Shown here piece by piece: positions 9,426 through 18,808 of a stretch of 64,000 nt of DNA. Each line of letters begins with the position of its first letter. Within the stretch, counting starts at the first letter, position 1. Under the pieces are notes generated by a model. It was not told where the DNA came from and made no database searches. It worked only from the letters and a program-made list of their open reading frames with translations. The translations under genes were made by a program, and so were the position numbers. This DNA comes from Methylobacterium symbioticum (GTDB taxonomy: Bacteria; Pseudomonadota; Alphaproteobacteria; Rhizobiales; Beijerinckiaceae), in assembly GCF_902141845.1 (NCBI RefSeq), contig NZ_CABFPH010000001.1:62001-126000 (forward strand), in the 5' to 3' direction.

Positions 9426-10172
9426 GTGACGAGCCACCCGCGCGACACTCCGCAATTCTATCTCACGGCCCCCTCCCCCTGTCCCTATCTGCCGGGCCAG
9501 GAGGAACGGAAGGTCTTCACACACCTCGTCGGGCGGCGTGCCCGCGATCTCAACGAGATCCTGACACAGGGCGGCTTCCGCCGCTCGCAGACCATCGCCT
9601 ACCGCCCGGCCTGCGAGACCTGCCGGGCCTGCGTCTCGGTGCGGGTGGTGGTCGACGAGTTCGAGCCCTCGGCAAGCCAGCGCCGCATCGTCGCCCGCAA
9701 CGACGACCTCGTCGGCACCGCCGAGCCGAACCGGCCGGCCTCGGAGCAGTACGCCCTGTTCCGGCGCTATCTCGACGCTCGCCACGGCGATGGCGGCATG
9801 GTCGACATGACCGTGCTCGACTACGCCATGATGATCGAGGACAGCCACGTCGACACCCATCTCGTGGCCTATCGCCGCCGCGGTCCCGACACCGCGATCC
9901 ACGGCCGCGGCATCGGAGATCCGGTCGCCTTCTGCCTGACCGACGTGCTCGCGGACGGCCTGTCGATGGTCTACTCGTTCTACGATCCCGAGGCGCAGGC
10001 CCGCTCCCTCGGGACCTTCATGATCCTGGACCATATTCGCCGGGCGAAGACCCTGGGGCTGCCGTATCTGTATCTCGGCTATTGGGTCGAGGGCTCGCGC
10101 AAGATGGACTACAAGGCGAAGTTCCGTCCGCAGCAGCGGCTGATGGGCCAGGGCTGGGTGCGCGTGCCCTGA
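9426..10172 (+). CDS. bpt: aspartate/glutamate leucyl(arginyl)transferase
   Basis: A 248-residue aminoacyl-tRNA-protein transferase that adds Leu (or Arg) to N-terminal Asp/Glu, marking proteins for the N-degron pathway. Family landmarks are [48 protein letters not shown] (conserved Cys cluster), [22 protein letters not shown] and [20 protein letters not shown]. The length equals the bacterial Bpt norm. The GTG at 9426 ([13 protein letters not shown]) is the family start. It stands alone ahead of fixL. Confidence 0.92.
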   Translation: MTSHPRDTPQFYLTAPSPCPYLPGQEERKVFTHLVGRRARDLNEILTQGGFRRSQTIAYRPACETCRACVSVRVVVDEFEPSASQRRIVARNDDLVGTAEPNRPASEQYALFRRYLDARHGDGGMVDMTVLDYAMMIEDSHVDTHLVAYRRRGPDTAIHGRGIGDPVAFCLTDVLADGLSMVYSFYDPEAQARSLGTFMILDHIRRAKTLGLPYLYLGYWVEGSRKMDYKAKFRPQQRLMGQGWVRVP

Positions 10173-10288
10173 CCGACCTCGCGCGGGCGGATCGCCGCGC
10201 GAACCGCCCGGAGGGGCGCCCTGCCCTCGTTGTGGTGCCTGCGCTCCCCGCGGTAGGATGTGGGCTGGGCCAGACGGGGAGCGGGCGG

Positions 10289-11812
10289 TTGGACGAGGGG
10301 GCCTGGACGGAGGGCGAGAACGGCCCTGACGCGGGCAGGCCAACCGGCGCGTCCGAGGTCGCCGTCATCACCCTCGATCGCGACGGGCGCGTCACGGGCT
10401 GGAACCGGGACGCGGCGTCCGCGCCCATCGATCCGACGGTGATCGGTCGTCCGCTCGCGGATTTCCTGCCTCCCGAGGACGTGGCCGCAGGCAAGCCCGC
10501 CCGGATCTTGGAACGCGCCCGCGAGACCGGATTCTACGAGGAGCGCGGGATGCGCCTGGGGCTGAGCGGCGAGCCCGATCTCGCGCGGGTGCTGGTCGTG
10601 CCACTGCGCGATGCCTCGGGCGTGCTCGCCGGCTACACCACGGTGGTCTGGCCGCTCTCGGATCTCCTGGCCGCCGAGGAAGCGCTGCGGGCGCGAGAAG
10701 CGCATCTGCGCTCGATCCTCGAGACCGTGCCCGACGCCATGGTCGTCATCGACGAGCAGGCTCGGATCAAATCCTTCAGCGCCGCCGCCGTACGCCAGTT
10801 CGGCTACACGGAAGCGGAGGTGACGGGGCGCAACGTCAGTCTCCTGATGCCCGAGCCCTACCGCACCCAGCACGACGCCTACATGGCCCGCTACCGCAAA
10901 ACGGGCGAGCGCCGGATCATCGGCATCGGCCGGGTCGTCGTCGGCCAGCGCAAGGACGGTTCGACCTTCCCGATGGAATTGTCGGTGGGCGAGATGCGCT
11001 CCGGCGGCGTGCGCTACTTCACCGGCTTCATCCGCGACCTGACCGAACGGAACCTGACCGAGAGGCGCCTGCAGCAGCTCCAGTCCGAGCTGGTCCACAT
11101 GTCCCGCTTCACCGCCCTCGGGGAGATGGCCTCGACGCTGGCCCACGAGATCAACCAGCCGCTCACCGCGATCGCCAGCTACCTCAAGGGCTGCCGACGC
11201 ATCCTCGGTCGCATGGAAGGGGCAGAGGTGCCGCTCCTGACCGATGCCGTGAACCAAGCCGCCGAACAGGCGCTGCGCGCGGGACAAGTGATCCGGCACC
11301 TGCGCGAATTCGTGGCGCGCGGCGAGAGCGAGCGGCACATCGAAGGCCTGCCCAAGCTGGTGGAGGAGGCCAGCGCGCTTGCCCTGGTCGGCGCCAAGGA
11401 GAAGGGCGTGCGCGTGCATTTCGATCTCGACCCGGAGGCGGGCCTCGTGCTTGCCGACCGGATCCAGGTCCAGCAGGTCCTGCTCAACCTGATGCGCAAC
11501 GCCATCGAGGCGATGCAGGGGACGGAGCGGCGCGACCTCGTCGTCGCGACGAAGCCCCTGCCCGCCGAGGGGCTGATCGCGGTGCACGTATCCGATACCG
11601 GAAGCGGTATCGCGCCCGAGATCGCGTCCCAGCTCTTTCAGCCCTTCGTGACGACGAAGCCGCATGGGATGGGTGTCGGCCTCTCGATCTGCCGCACCAT
11701 CGTTGAGTCGCATGGCGGCAGGATCTGGCTGGAACCGCGGGCGGGCGGCGGGACTGAGTTCCGGTTCACGCTGCGGGCGGTTGACCGGAAGGAGCTGGCC
11801 GATGTCGGGTGA
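10289..11812 (+). CDS. fixL: oxygen-sensing haem histidine kinase FixL
   Basis: A 507-residue soluble sensor kinase that autophosphorylates when O2 leaves its haem and passes phosphate to FixJ. An N-terminal PAS (~20-125) precedes the haem PAS (~135-260). The proximal haem ligand is His195 in [11 protein letters not shown], and Arg215 in [15 protein letters not shown] matches the O2-contacting Arg; the 20-residue spacing equals that of Bradyrhizobium FixL (His200/Arg220). The phosphoacceptor is His286 in [11 protein letters not shown], followed by an HATPase domain ([18 protein letters not shown]). No membrane segments are seen, as in Bradyrhizobium. TTG at 10289 is the likely start. The 3' end overlaps fixJ by 11 bp. 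Confidence 0.93.
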   Translation: MDEGAWTEGENGPDAGRPTGASEVAVITLDRDGRVTGWNRDAASAPIDPTVIGRPLADFLPPEDVAAGKPARILERARETGFYEERGMRLGLSGEPDLARVLVVPLRDASGVLAGYTTVVWPLSDLLAAEEALRAREAHLRSILETVPDAMVVIDEQARIKSFSAAAVRQFGYTEAEVTGRNVSLLMPEPYRTQHDAYMARYRKTGERRIIGIGRVVVGQRKDGSTFPMELSVGEMRSGGVRYFTGFIRDLTERNLTERRLQQLQSELVHMSRFTALGEMASTLAHEINQPLTAIASYLKGCRRILGRMEGAEVPLLTDAVNQAAEQALRAGQVIRHLREFVARGESERHIEGLPKLVEEASALALVGAKEKGVRVHFDLDPEAGLVLADRIQVQQVLLNLMRNAIEAMQGTERRDLVVATKPLPAEGLIAVHVSDTGSGIAPEIASQLFQPFVTTKPHGMGVGLSICRTIVESHGGRIWLEPRAGGGTEFRFTLRAVDRKELADVG

Positions 11813-12410
11813 GGCGGTGGTGCATGTCGTGGACGACGACGCCGCGGTGCGCCGGGCGCTCGGCTTCCTCATCGCCTCGGACGGGCTGCCGGTGCGGCTG
11901 CACGAATCGGCGCTCGCCTTCTTGGACGCCGTCCCCGAGGCGGCGGGCTGTATCGTCACCGATGTGCGCATGCCGGGCCTCGACGGCATCGCCTTCCTGC
12001 GCCGCCTGCGCGAGCGCGGCAACGCGCCCCCGGTGATCGTGATGACCGGCCACGCCGATGTGCCGATGGCGGTCGAAGCCATGAAGCAGGGGGCCGTGGA
12101 CTTCATCGAGAAGCCCTTCGATGACGAGATCTTTCTCGCCGCGGTGCGGGCCGCCCTCGACTGCGCGGGCCGCGCCGCCGCGCAGGGTGCGCTCGCCGCC
12201 GCCGTGCGCACCCGCCGCGCCTCCCTCACCGAGCGGGAGCGTCAGGTCCTCGACGGGCTCGTGGCGGGCAAGGCCAACAAGGTGATCGGACTCGACCTCG
12301 GCATCAGCCCGCGCACGGTGGAGATCTATCGCGCCAACGTGATGACCAAGATGCAGGCGGAGAGCCTCTCCGAGCTGGTGCGGATGGCGATCTCGGTCGC
12401 TCAGCCCTGA
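11802..12410 (+). CDS. fixJ: FixJ response regulator
   Basis: A 202-residue transcription activator: receiver domain with acidic cluster DDD (11-13), phosphoacceptor Asp54 in [12 protein letters not shown], Thr in [20 protein letters not shown] and Lys in [10 protein letters not shown], then a LuxR-type HTH ([22 protein letters not shown]...[14 protein letters not shown]). These are the standard FixJ features. It is activated by FixL phosphorylation at low O2 and normally turns on fixK. The ATG lies inside the end of fixL, so the pair is translationally coupled. Confidence 0.94.
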   Translation: MSGEAVVHVVDDDAAVRRALGFLIASDGLPVRLHESALAFLDAVPEAAGCIVTDVRMPGLDGIAFLRRLRERGNAPPVIVMTGHADVPMAVEAMKQGAVDFIEKPFDDEIFLAAVRAALDCAGRAAAQGALAAAVRTRRASLTERERQVLDGLVAGKANKVIGLDLGISPRTVEIYRANVMTKMQAESLSELVRMAISVAQP

Positions 12411-12416
12411 CGGCGC

Positions 12417-12430
12417 TTGCGCCAGATCAA
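12417..12430 (+). promoter_or_regulatory. FixK/FNR-type box
   Basis: TTGCGCCAGATCAA fits TTG-N8-CAA, with a perfect right half (ATCAA) and a partial left half of the TTGAT-N4-ATCAA consensus. It lies 7 bp after the fixJ stop and about 140 bp before the single-domain receiver gene. The right half plus its flank (GATCAAGGCGCCGC) is identical to that of the box at 13780-13793. Confidence 0.65.
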
Positions 12431-12570
12431 GGCGCCGCCGCGACGGCGGCCCTAGCGTGAGAGCCCTGCCCGATGCCGCTGGATCGGGACATGCCCCTCA
12501 GTCCATGCTCTGACGCGCTCGTTGTCACCGAAGCGGGATCCCCGTCGGCGGCGGGCGCGTCGAGCATCCG

Positions 12571-12963
12571 ATGCAGCCCAGAGCCGCCATGCCCGCGCCG
12601 CCGGGACCCGTCCTCGTGGTCGATGACGACGAGGCGGTCCGCGCCTCCCTCAAGTTCCTGCTGGAACTCGAAGGCCTCGACGTGCGCCTCTTCCGGGACG
12701 GTGCCGGGCTCCTCCAGGAAGCGCTGCCCGAGCGCGGCTGCCTGGTGGTCGACTACCACATGCCGGGCCTGAACGGCCTGGAACTCGTCGCCCACCTGCG
12801 CGGCCGGAAGATCGGCCTGCCCGCCCTCCTGATCACCGGGCGCGGGACCGACGATCTCCGGGCGCGCGCCGCACAGGCGGGCTTCCACGCGGTGCTGGAG
12901 AAGCCTTTCCACGAGGCCTCGCTCATCGAGGGGATCCAGGCGGCTCTCGCTGCGGGGCGATGA
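12571..12963 (+). CDS. single-domain response regulator, candidate FixT-like FixL inhibitor
   Basis: A 130-residue stand-alone receiver without output domain. It keeps the acidic pocket (VLVVDDDEAVRASLKFLLELEG), the phosphoacceptor Asp in CLVVDYHMPGLNG, Thr in LLITGRG and Lys in AVLEKPFHEAS. In Caulobacter a single-domain receiver, FixT, is made under FixK control and inhibits FixL. The position between fixJ and fixK, behind a FixK-type box, makes that role the leading hypothesis, though it remains inference. The start may be ATG 12571 or 12589. It resembles the FixJ receiver and could have arisen from it. Confidence 0.8.
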   Translation: MQPRAAMPAPPGPVLVVDDDEAVRASLKFLLELEGLDVRLFRDGAGLLQEALPERGCLVVDYHMPGLNGLELVAHLRGRKIGLPALLITGRGTDDLRARAAQAGFHAVLEKPFHEASLIEGIQAALAAGR

Positions 12964-13093
12964 CGGGTCTTCGTCCGCCTCGGGACGGTCCTACGCAGAA
13001 TCCCTTAGCGATCGGCCGGAATGGAGCGGGTGCCCGGTGAAGCGTAGCCAGGTTCGCGAGGTCGCCGACCTCGTCCGACCCTCCGAGGCTCCC

Positions 13094-13756
13094 ATGCAGA
13101 TCGCCCTCGCCCCTGCTCCGTACGCCTCCGGCACGCCGAGCCTGCGGATCGGGACCACCCCGCATCCGGAGACGCAGCGCAGCTTCGGCGCAGGCGAGGA
13201 GATCTTCGCAGAAGGCGACCGCGCCCGCTTCTTCTACCGAGTCGTCTCGGGCACCGTCCGCACCTGCCGGATCCTGCCGGACGGCCGGCGCCAGATCGAC
13301 GCCTTTCACCTGGCCGGCGACATCTTCGGGGTCGAGGCGGGCACCGAGCACCGCTTCGGGGCCGAGGCCGTGGGTGAGGTCCGAGTGATCGCCTACCGCC
13401 GCGAGCGCATGCTGCTGACCGGCGACGATGGCGCCCTCGCCCAGGAAGTCGCCGCCGCGACGCTGCGCGCGCTGGCCCGCGCGCAGGAGCAGATGATGCG
13501 GCTCGGCCGAAAATCCGCCCGCGAGCGAATCGCGAGCTTCCTCCTCGACCTGGCCGATCGGATGACGGACGGGATGGCCGGCTCCCTACGGCTGCCGATG
13601 TCACGCACCGACATCGCCGATCATCTCGGCCTCACGGTCGAGAGCGTGTCGCGCTGCGTGACGCAGCTCGAGCGCGATGGCCTCATCGCGCTCTCCCCCG
13701 ACCGTCACTCGGTCCGCCTGCGCGACCGGGCGGCCCTCCGCCATCTCGACGCCTGA
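13094..13756 (+). CDS. fixK: Crp/Fnr-family regulator FixK
   Basis: A 220-residue activator of microoxic genes. The cNMP-type beta barrel (FGAGEEIFAEGDRARFFYRVVSGTVRTCRILPDGRRQI) is followed by the dimer helix ALARAQEQMMRLGRKSARERI and the HTH SRTDIADHLGLTVESVSRCV. The recognition helix has the E-x-x-S-R pattern that reads TTGAT-N4-ATCAA. The FNR-type N-terminal Cys cluster is absent, so this is FixK and not an O2-sensing FNR. ATG 13094 follows GAGG; an in-frame GTG at 13037 is an alternative. It belongs to the fixLJ block and is presumably induced by FixJ. Confidence 0.9.
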   Translation: MQIALAPAPYASGTPSLRIGTTPHPETQRSFGAGEEIFAEGDRARFFYRVVSGTVRTCRILPDGRRQIDAFHLAGDIFGVEAGTEHRFGAEAVGEVRVIAYRRERMLLTGDDGALAQEVAAATLRALARAQEQMMRLGRKSARERIASFLLDLADRMTDGMAGSLRLPMSRTDIADHLGLTVESVSRCVTQLERDGLIALSPDRHSVRLRDRAALRHLDA

Positions 13757-13779
13757 GCCGCTCCCCGGCGGCGAGCGCC

Positions 13780-13793
13780 TTGCTCTCGATCAA
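13780..13793 (+). promoter_or_regulatory. FixK/FNR-type box upstream of the 71-aa gene
   Basis: TTGCTCTCGATCAA fits TTG-N8-CAA with a perfect right half-site. It ends 58 bp before the ATG of the 71-aa gene, a distance allowing a class II activator site near -41 with a short leader. A TTG inside the box is in frame with the gene but is more likely operator than start codon. Confidence 0.7.
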
Positions 13794-13851
13794 GGCGCCG
13801 CAGGTCCGATGGCAGCCGTATCGGGCGGTCCACAGATCAGGACTGCGCGCC

Positions 13852-14067
13852 ATGCTGAAATTCCTCGTCCGGTTCTACAAGCGCGTCTCCGACGACACCG
13901 GCCACGAGCACGACATCCTCCAGCGGCAGACGCTGGTCTGTGCCCGATCCGAAGTCTCCGCCCTCTACGAGGCCAAGGCGCGGTTCTGCGAGACCCTGCA
14001 GATCAGCGACTGGCGTCTGCGCGCCGATTCCTGCGAAATCGTCGACGTCACCAGCCTTGCCGCCTGA
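13852..14067 (+). CDS. FixK-box-associated 71-aa protein of unknown function
   Basis: A 71-residue soluble protein beginning MLKFLVRFYKRVSDDTGHEHD, with no membrane segment and three cysteines (CARSE, FCETL, DSCEIV). A central helix (EVSALYEAKARFCETLQI) is followed by a short beta-like end (WRLRADSCEIVDVTSL). No family is recognised. The FixK-type box upstream and the position after fixK suggest expression at low oxygen. Treating the upstream TTG at 13780 as start would add 24 residues that overlap the operator, so ATG 13852 is preferred. Confidence 0.7.
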   Translation: MLKFLVRFYKRVSDDTGHEHDILQRQTLVCARSEVSALYEAKARFCETLQISDWRLRADSCEIVDVTSLAA

Positions 14068-14161
14068 GGACGCCGCGCGCCGGGCCTCCGATCCGGCGCC
14101 GTTCGGGAACCGAAGCCGCCTCGTGCGGACTCCTCTCCCGGAACCTCCGTCCAGACGGCTC

Positions 14162-14854
14162 ATGAGCACGGATCTCGGCCTCGACACCCTCCTCGTCCGC
14201 CTCGCCCTCAGCCTCGCTGCGGGGGCGCTGCTCGGCTGGAACCGGGAGGAACTCGGCCACCCCGCCGGCCTGCGCACGATGGTGCTGATCTGCCTCGCCG
14301 CCTGCACGGCGATGCTGCTCGCCAACTGGCTTCTGGCGCATACGGTCACGCCCGACACGACCGTGCTGCGCCTCGACCTGATGCGCCTCGCGCAAGGGGT
14401 GCTCGCAGGGATCGGCTTCATCGGCGCCGGCACGATCCTGAAGCAGGGCAACATCGTGCGCGGCGTCACCACCGCCGCGGCGGTCTGGCTCGCCACGGTG
14501 GTCGGGCTGTGCTTCGGCGCGGGCGCCTGGCCCCTGGGCACGGCCGCGACGGTGGGCGGGCTTCTGGTGCTGCAGGGCCTGAAATGGGTCGAGACGATCC
14601 TGCGCCGCCGCAGCTACGGCAGCGTCACGGTCGAGTTCGACGCGGGCCGGACCTCGCACGCGGCCATCCTGGCCGTGCTCGAGGCGCACGGCCTCGGCCT
14701 GAGTTCCGTGACCATCGAGCAGGCCGGCAGCACGGGGCGCGTGATCGGCCTCGGCGCCCACCGGGCCCGCGGATCGGCCTGGTCGCTTGCCTTGCTCGCC
14801 GCCCTGCATGAAACGCCGGGCGTGGAGCGCGTCGTCTGGGAGGAGGCGGCCTGA
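14162..14854 (+). CDS. MgtC/SapB family membrane protein
   Basis: A 230-residue inner-membrane protein. The first half holds four or five hydrophobic segments with the family signatures LSLAAGALLGWNREELGHPAGLRT (split here across residues ~15-40) and LAQGVLAGIGFIGAGTIL, then VRGVTTAAAVWLATVVGL. The C-terminal ~80 residues form an ACT-like soluble domain (SYGSVTVEFDAG...). MgtC proteins aid survival in low Mg2+ and within host cells and modulate ATP synthase in Salmonella; here the role is unknown. The gene follows the fix block but has no obvious FixK box of its own. Confidence 0.85.
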   Translation: MSTDLGLDTLLVRLALSLAAGALLGWNREELGHPAGLRTMVLICLAACTAMLLANWLLAHTVTPDTTVLRLDLMRLAQGVLAGIGFIGAGTILKQGNIVRGVTTAAAVWLATVVGLCFGAGAWPLGTAATVGGLLVLQGLKWVETILRRRSYGSVTVEFDAGRTSHAAILAVLEAHGLGLSSVTIEQAGSTGRVIGLGAHRARGSAWSLALLAALHETPGVERVVWEEAA

Positions 14855-14903
14855 GACCCGGTTTCGCGGGCCGGATCTCGCGATCCGCCTCAGCCCCGCC
14901 GGA

Positions 14904-16382
14904 TCAGGCCGCCATGCTGCGCGAGGCGTCGCGGACCTGGTGGGTCGCGGTCTCGATCGACTGGGTCGAGGCGGCGATGGTCCCAATGCTTTGGCTGATC
15001 TCGGAGACGGCGCTCGTCATCGCCTGCATGTTGGCCGACATCTCCTGGGCCACGGCCGCCTGCTGCTCGACAGAAGCGGAGATCGCGGCCGAGATCTCGT
15101 TCACCTGCCCGATCGTCTCGGCGATGCCGGCGATCGCCGCCGCCGCCTCGTTGGCGGCCGACTGGGTGGCGCTGATCTGGTTGCTGATGTTCTCGGTCGC
15201 CTTGGTGGTCTGGCTCGCAAGATCCTTCACCTCGGCCGCGACCACGGCGAAGCCCTTGCCGGCCTCGCCCGCGCGGGCCGCCTCGATCGTGGCGTTGAGG
15301 GCGAGCAGGTTGGTCTGCGCGGCGATGCGGTCGATCAGCTCGACCACCTCGCCGATGCGCTGGGCTGCCGCGGCGAGCCCGCCGACCACCGTCGAGGTGG
15401 CGGTGGCCTGATCCACCGCGCGGCGGGTGATCTGCAGGGCGCGGGCGACCTGGGCGCTGATCTCGCCGACCGAGGCCGCGAGCTCCTCCGCACCCGCGGC
15501 GACCCCCTGCACATTGCCCGAAGCCTGCTGCGAGGCGCTCGCGGCACTCGTCGTCTGTTGCGAGGCCTGCGAGACCGAGTTCGCGATGTCGTCAAGGTCG
15601 CGGTCGACGCCGCGCTGCAGCTCGAGGCGCCGGTGCCGATCCTCGACCGCCGGCGTGATGTCGGTGGCGAACTTGACGACCTTCACGAGCCGACCGGCCG
15701 CGTCGCGCACGGGATTGTAGGTCGCTTGGATCCAAACGGCACGGCCGCCCTTGCCGATGCGCTTGTACTCGGCCTGCTGGAACTCGCCCTTCCGCAGCGC
15801 CTCCCAGAAGGCGCGGTAGGCCGGCGTCTCGCGCTCCGCCGGATCGACGAACAGGGAGTGGTGCTTGCCTTGCACCTCGGCGAGGCCGTAGCCGACGACA
15901 GCGAGGAAATTCGCGTTGGCGGTGATCACGGTCCCATCGAGTTCGAACTCGATGATGCCCTGCGAGCGGTCGAGGGCCTGCAGCTTGCCCTCGAAATCCG
16001 CATTGCGCAGCTTCTGCTCGGTCACGTCCGTCGCGCATTTCAGCACGCCGTAGGGCTTTCCGGACCGGTCGAGCAGCGGGTTGTAGCTGCCCTGGATCCA
16101 GACCTCGCGGCCGCCTTTGCCGATGCGCCGGAACTCGGCGATCTGCGCCTCGCCTCGGCGGAGTGCGTCCCAGAAGGCGCGGTAGGCCGGGGTCTCCCGC
16201 TCGGCGGCGTCGACGAACAGGCTGTGATGCTGGCCCTTGATCTCGTCGAGCCGGTAGCCCAACGCCTGCAGGAAGTTCGCGTTCGCGTCCAGGATGCGGC
16301 CTTGCAGATCGAACTCGATCACGGCCTGCGCTGCCCCGATCGCCTTGAGCTTGGCTCGCTCACTGTTGGCGCCGAACATCAT
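14904..16382 (-). CDS. soluble double-PAS methyl-accepting chemotaxis protein
   Basis: A 492-residue cytosolic chemoreceptor. Two tandem PAS domains (~10-125 and ~130-250) precede the MCP signalling domain. The PAS copies are close duplicates: both carry [19 protein letters not shown] and an IGKGGR-VWIQ-YNP segment, and each ends in an ATDVT/ATDIT motif of PAC type. The signalling hairpin tip is [21 protein letters not shown]. No transmembrane segment occurs, so it likely senses an internal signal such as redox or energy state through flavin or haem, with the cofactor not determined. Two adjacent ATGs (16382, 16379) follow GAGGTGA. Confidence 0.9.
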   Translation of the reverse strand: MMFGANSERAKLKAIGAAQAVIEFDLQGRILDANANFLQALGYRLDEIKGQHHSLFVDAAERETPAYRAFWDALRRGEAQIAEFRRIGKGGREVWIQGSYNPLLDRSGKPYGVLKCATDVTEQKLRNADFEGKLQALDRSQGIIEFELDGTVITANANFLAVVGYGLAEVQGKHHSLFVDPAERETPAYRAFWEALRKGEFQQAEYKRIGKGGRAVWIQATYNPVRDAAGRLVKVVKFATDITPAVEDRHRRLELQRGVDRDLDDIANSVSQASQQTTSAASASQQASGNVQGVAAGAEELAASVGEISAQVARALQITRRAVDQATATSTVVGGLAAAAQRIGEVVELIDRIAAQTNLLALNATIEAARAGEAGKGFAVVAAEVKDLASQTTKATENISNQISATQSAANEAAAAIAGIAETIGQVNEISAAISASVEQQAAVAQEMSANMQAMTSAVSEISQSIGTIAASTQSIETATHQVRDASRSMAA

Positions 16383-16564
16383 GGCTGTTTCACCTCATCT
16401 CGCGGCTCAGGCGCCGCCGTGAGGCATGTTCATAATTGACGATTCCTGACGGTTTCTGAATTCAAACCGGATCCGGAGAAATTTTTGCGCTCCGTTTCAA
16501 TCACAATTGATCATTTCGGAGCGAACGACGCGTCTGGCGGGCGAAAAATAGGAATTTACATGCC

Positions 16565-16592
16565 CGTGCCCAGTCAATAAAGATCGGGCACG
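16565..16592 (-). terminator. possible terminator of thrS
   Basis: CGTGCCC (16565-16571) and GGGCACG (16586-16592) pair perfectly with a 14-nt loop. The hairpin lies 54 bp beyond the thrS stop in an AT-rich stretch, and on the minus strand a T-rich run follows about ten bases later. The distance to the T-run makes it a weak terminator call. Confidence 0.4.
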
Positions 16593-16646
16593 ACGCCAAT
16601 TCATGGTTGCATCGCGAAGTAGATGCACGCCCTCGCCGAAGATAGC

Positions 16647-18674
16647 CTACGGCGCGGCCTGCACCGGATGCTGCGCGTCGAGCGTGACATCCGCGCTCGG
16701 GCGCGTCTCGGCGACCGCCTCGGCGCGGCGGATATCCGGCGAGGTCGCCTCGGCCACGAAGGCCGCGAGCGCCTCGGCCAGCGGCAGGGTCTGGGTCTTC
16801 TGGCTGCCGAGCCGGCGGATCGAGACGGTGCGCTCCTCGGCCTCGCGCCGCCCCAGCGCCAGGAGCACCGGGACCTTGGCCAGGGAGTGCTCACGGACCT
16901 TGTAGTTGATCTTCTCGTTGCGCAGGTCCGCCTCGACGCGCAGGCCCGCGCGGCTGAGCGTGCGCACCACCTCCTCGGCATAGGGGTCGGCCTCGCCGGT
17001 AATCGTCGCGACGACGACCTGAACGGGCGCGAGCCAGAGCGGGAAATGCCCGGCGAAATGCTCGATCAGGATGCCGGTGAAGCGCTCCATCGAGCCGCAG
17101 ATGGCGCGGTGGACCATGACCGGCGGCTTCTTCTGGCTGTCGGCATCGACGTAGAAGGCGCCGAACCGTTCCGGCAGGTTGAAGTCCACCTGCGTCGTGC
17201 CGCACTGCCAGTCGCGGCCGATGGCGTCGCGCAGGACGTACTCGAACTTCGGCCCGTAGAAGGCGCCCTCCCCCGGATTGACCGCGGTCTTGATGCGCCC
17301 GCCCGACTGCGCCTCGATCTCTCCGAGCACGCGCGTCATCACCGCCTCGGCATGGTCCCAGAGCGCATCCGAGCCGACGCGCTTCTCAGGGCGCGTCGAG
17401 AGCTTCACCACGATCTCGTCGAAGCCGAAATCGGCGTAGGTCGAGAGGATCAGGTCGTTGATCTTCAGACACTCGTCGGCGAGCTGGTCCTCGGTGCAGA
17501 AGATATGGGCGTCGTCCTGGGTGAAGCCGCGCACGCGCATCAGCCCGTGCATGGCGCCCGATGGCTCGTAGCGGTGCACGACGCCGAACTCGGCCATGCG
17601 CAGGGGCAGGTCACGGTAGGACTTCAGCCCGTGCTTGAAGATCTGAACGTGGCCCGGGCAGTTCATCGGCTTGAGCGCGAACCAGCGCTTGTCCTCGGCC
17701 TCCTCGCCGGCGGATTGGGCCGCGAACATGTTCTCGCGATACCAGCCCCAGTGGCCGGAGGTCTCCCACAGGGCCTTGTCGAGGATCTGCGGCGCGTTCA
17801 CCTCGGCGTAGTCCTGCCTCAGGCGGCGGCGCATATAGGCGATCAGCTCCTGGAAGATCGTCCAGCCCTTGGCGTGCCAGAACACCACGCCGGGCCCCTC
17901 CTCCTGGAAGTGGAAGAGATCCATCTCGCGGCCGAGGCGACGGTGGTCGCGGCGCTCGGCCTCCTCCAGGCGGTGGAGATAGGCGTCGAGATCCTCCTTC
18001 GTGGCCCAGGCGGTCCCGTAGATGCGCGTCAGCATCGGGTTGTTGGAATCGCCCCGCCAATAGGCGCCCGCGACCTTCATCAGCTTGAAGGCGGTGCCGA
18101 CCTTGCCCGTCGAGGTCATGTGCGGACCGCGGCACAGGTCGAACCACGCGCCCTGCCGGTAGATCTTCAGGTCCTCACCGGGAGGGATGGCGTCGACCAG
18201 CTCGACCTTGTAGCCCTCGCCCTTGTCGGCGAAGAGCTGCCGGACCTCGTCGCGCTTCCAGACCTCCTTGGTGAAAGGCGCGTCACGCGCGATGATCTCG
18301 CGCATCTTCGCCTCGATCTTGGGGAAGTCCTCGGGCGTGAAGGGCTCGGGACGCGCGAAATCGTAGTAGAACCCGTTCTCGATCACGGGACCGATCGTCA
18401 CCTGCGTGTCGGGCCACAGCTCCTGCACGGCCTCGGCCAGCACGTGGGCGCAATCGTGCCGGATCAGCTCGAGCGCGCGCGGGTCCGTGCGGTCGAGGAA
18501 CTCGATCCGGACGTCGTGCTCGATCCGGTCGTCGAGATCGGCGACCACGCCGTCGAGAGCCATGGCGACAGTGCGCTTGGCGAGCGACTTGGCGATGCCC
18601 TCGACCACGGTACGGCCAGTCACCGCCGCGTCGTAGGCGCGCGTGTTGCCGTCGGGGAACGTCAGGATGGGCAT
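16647..18674 (-). CDS. thrS: threonyl-tRNA synthetase
   Basis: A 675-residue cytosolic enzyme charging tRNA-Thr. The domains are an N-terminal TGS domain ([20 protein letters not shown]), the editing domain SAD with [16 protein letters not shown] and the [12 protein letters not shown] region, the class II catalytic core, and a C-terminal anticodon-binding domain ([20 protein letters not shown]). The core has the zinc Cys in [12 protein letters not shown] and motif 2 [18 protein letters not shown]. The last ~30 residues ([16 protein letters not shown]...) extend past the usual end and look disordered. rsmB lies upstream on the same strand with a 134-bp gap containing a GC-rich inverted repeat (~18731-18753). 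Confidence 0.97.
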   Translation of the reverse strand: MPILTFPDGNTRAYDAAVTGRTVVEGIAKSLAKRTVAMALDGVVADLDDRIEHDVRIEFLDRTDPRALELIRHDCAHVLAEAVQELWPDTQVTIGPVIENGFYYDFARPEPFTPEDFPKIEAKMREIIARDAPFTKEVWKRDEVRQLFADKGEGYKVELVDAIPPGEDLKIYRQGAWFDLCRGPHMTSTGKVGTAFKLMKVAGAYWRGDSNNPMLTRIYGTAWATKEDLDAYLHRLEEAERRDHRRLGREMDLFHFQEEGPGVVFWHAKGWTIFQELIAYMRRRLRQDYAEVNAPQILDKALWETSGHWGWYRENMFAAQSAGEEAEDKRWFALKPMNCPGHVQIFKHGLKSYRDLPLRMAEFGVVHRYEPSGAMHGLMRVRGFTQDDAHIFCTEDQLADECLKINDLILSTYADFGFDEIVVKLSTRPEKRVGSDALWDHAEAVMTRVLGEIEAQSGGRIKTAVNPGEGAFYGPKFEYVLRDAIGRDWQCGTTQVDFNLPERFGAFYVDADSQKKPPVMVHRAICGSMERFTGILIEHFAGHFPLWLAPVQVVVATITGEADPYAEEVVRTLSRAGLRVEADLRNEKINYKVREHSLAKVPVLLALGRREAEERTVSIRRLGSQKTQTLPLAEALAAFVAEATSPDIRRAEAVAETRPSADVTLDAQHPVQAAP

Positions 18675-18808
18675 CGTCTGGGGTCTCCTGGCTCACTCCT
18701 GCGAACGCGGCAGGTAAGCGGGGGATCTGGGCTCCCGCGCCCGGCGCGGGAGCGGCCGTTTAGACCGATTTTCGTTCGGAAGAAACGGCCGGCGCGCTCA
18801 CGCCCGCC

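Noticed and set aside
13780-13851. Extended N-terminus of the 71-aa protein starting at TTG 13780
   Set aside because: That TTG is the left half of the FixK-type box, and the extra residues lack a fitting RBS.
18731-18753. GC-rich inverted repeat between rsmB and thrS as a terminator
   Set aside because: The arms are perfectly complementary, but the centre leaves almost no loop and there is no T-tract in either direction, so termination is not supported.
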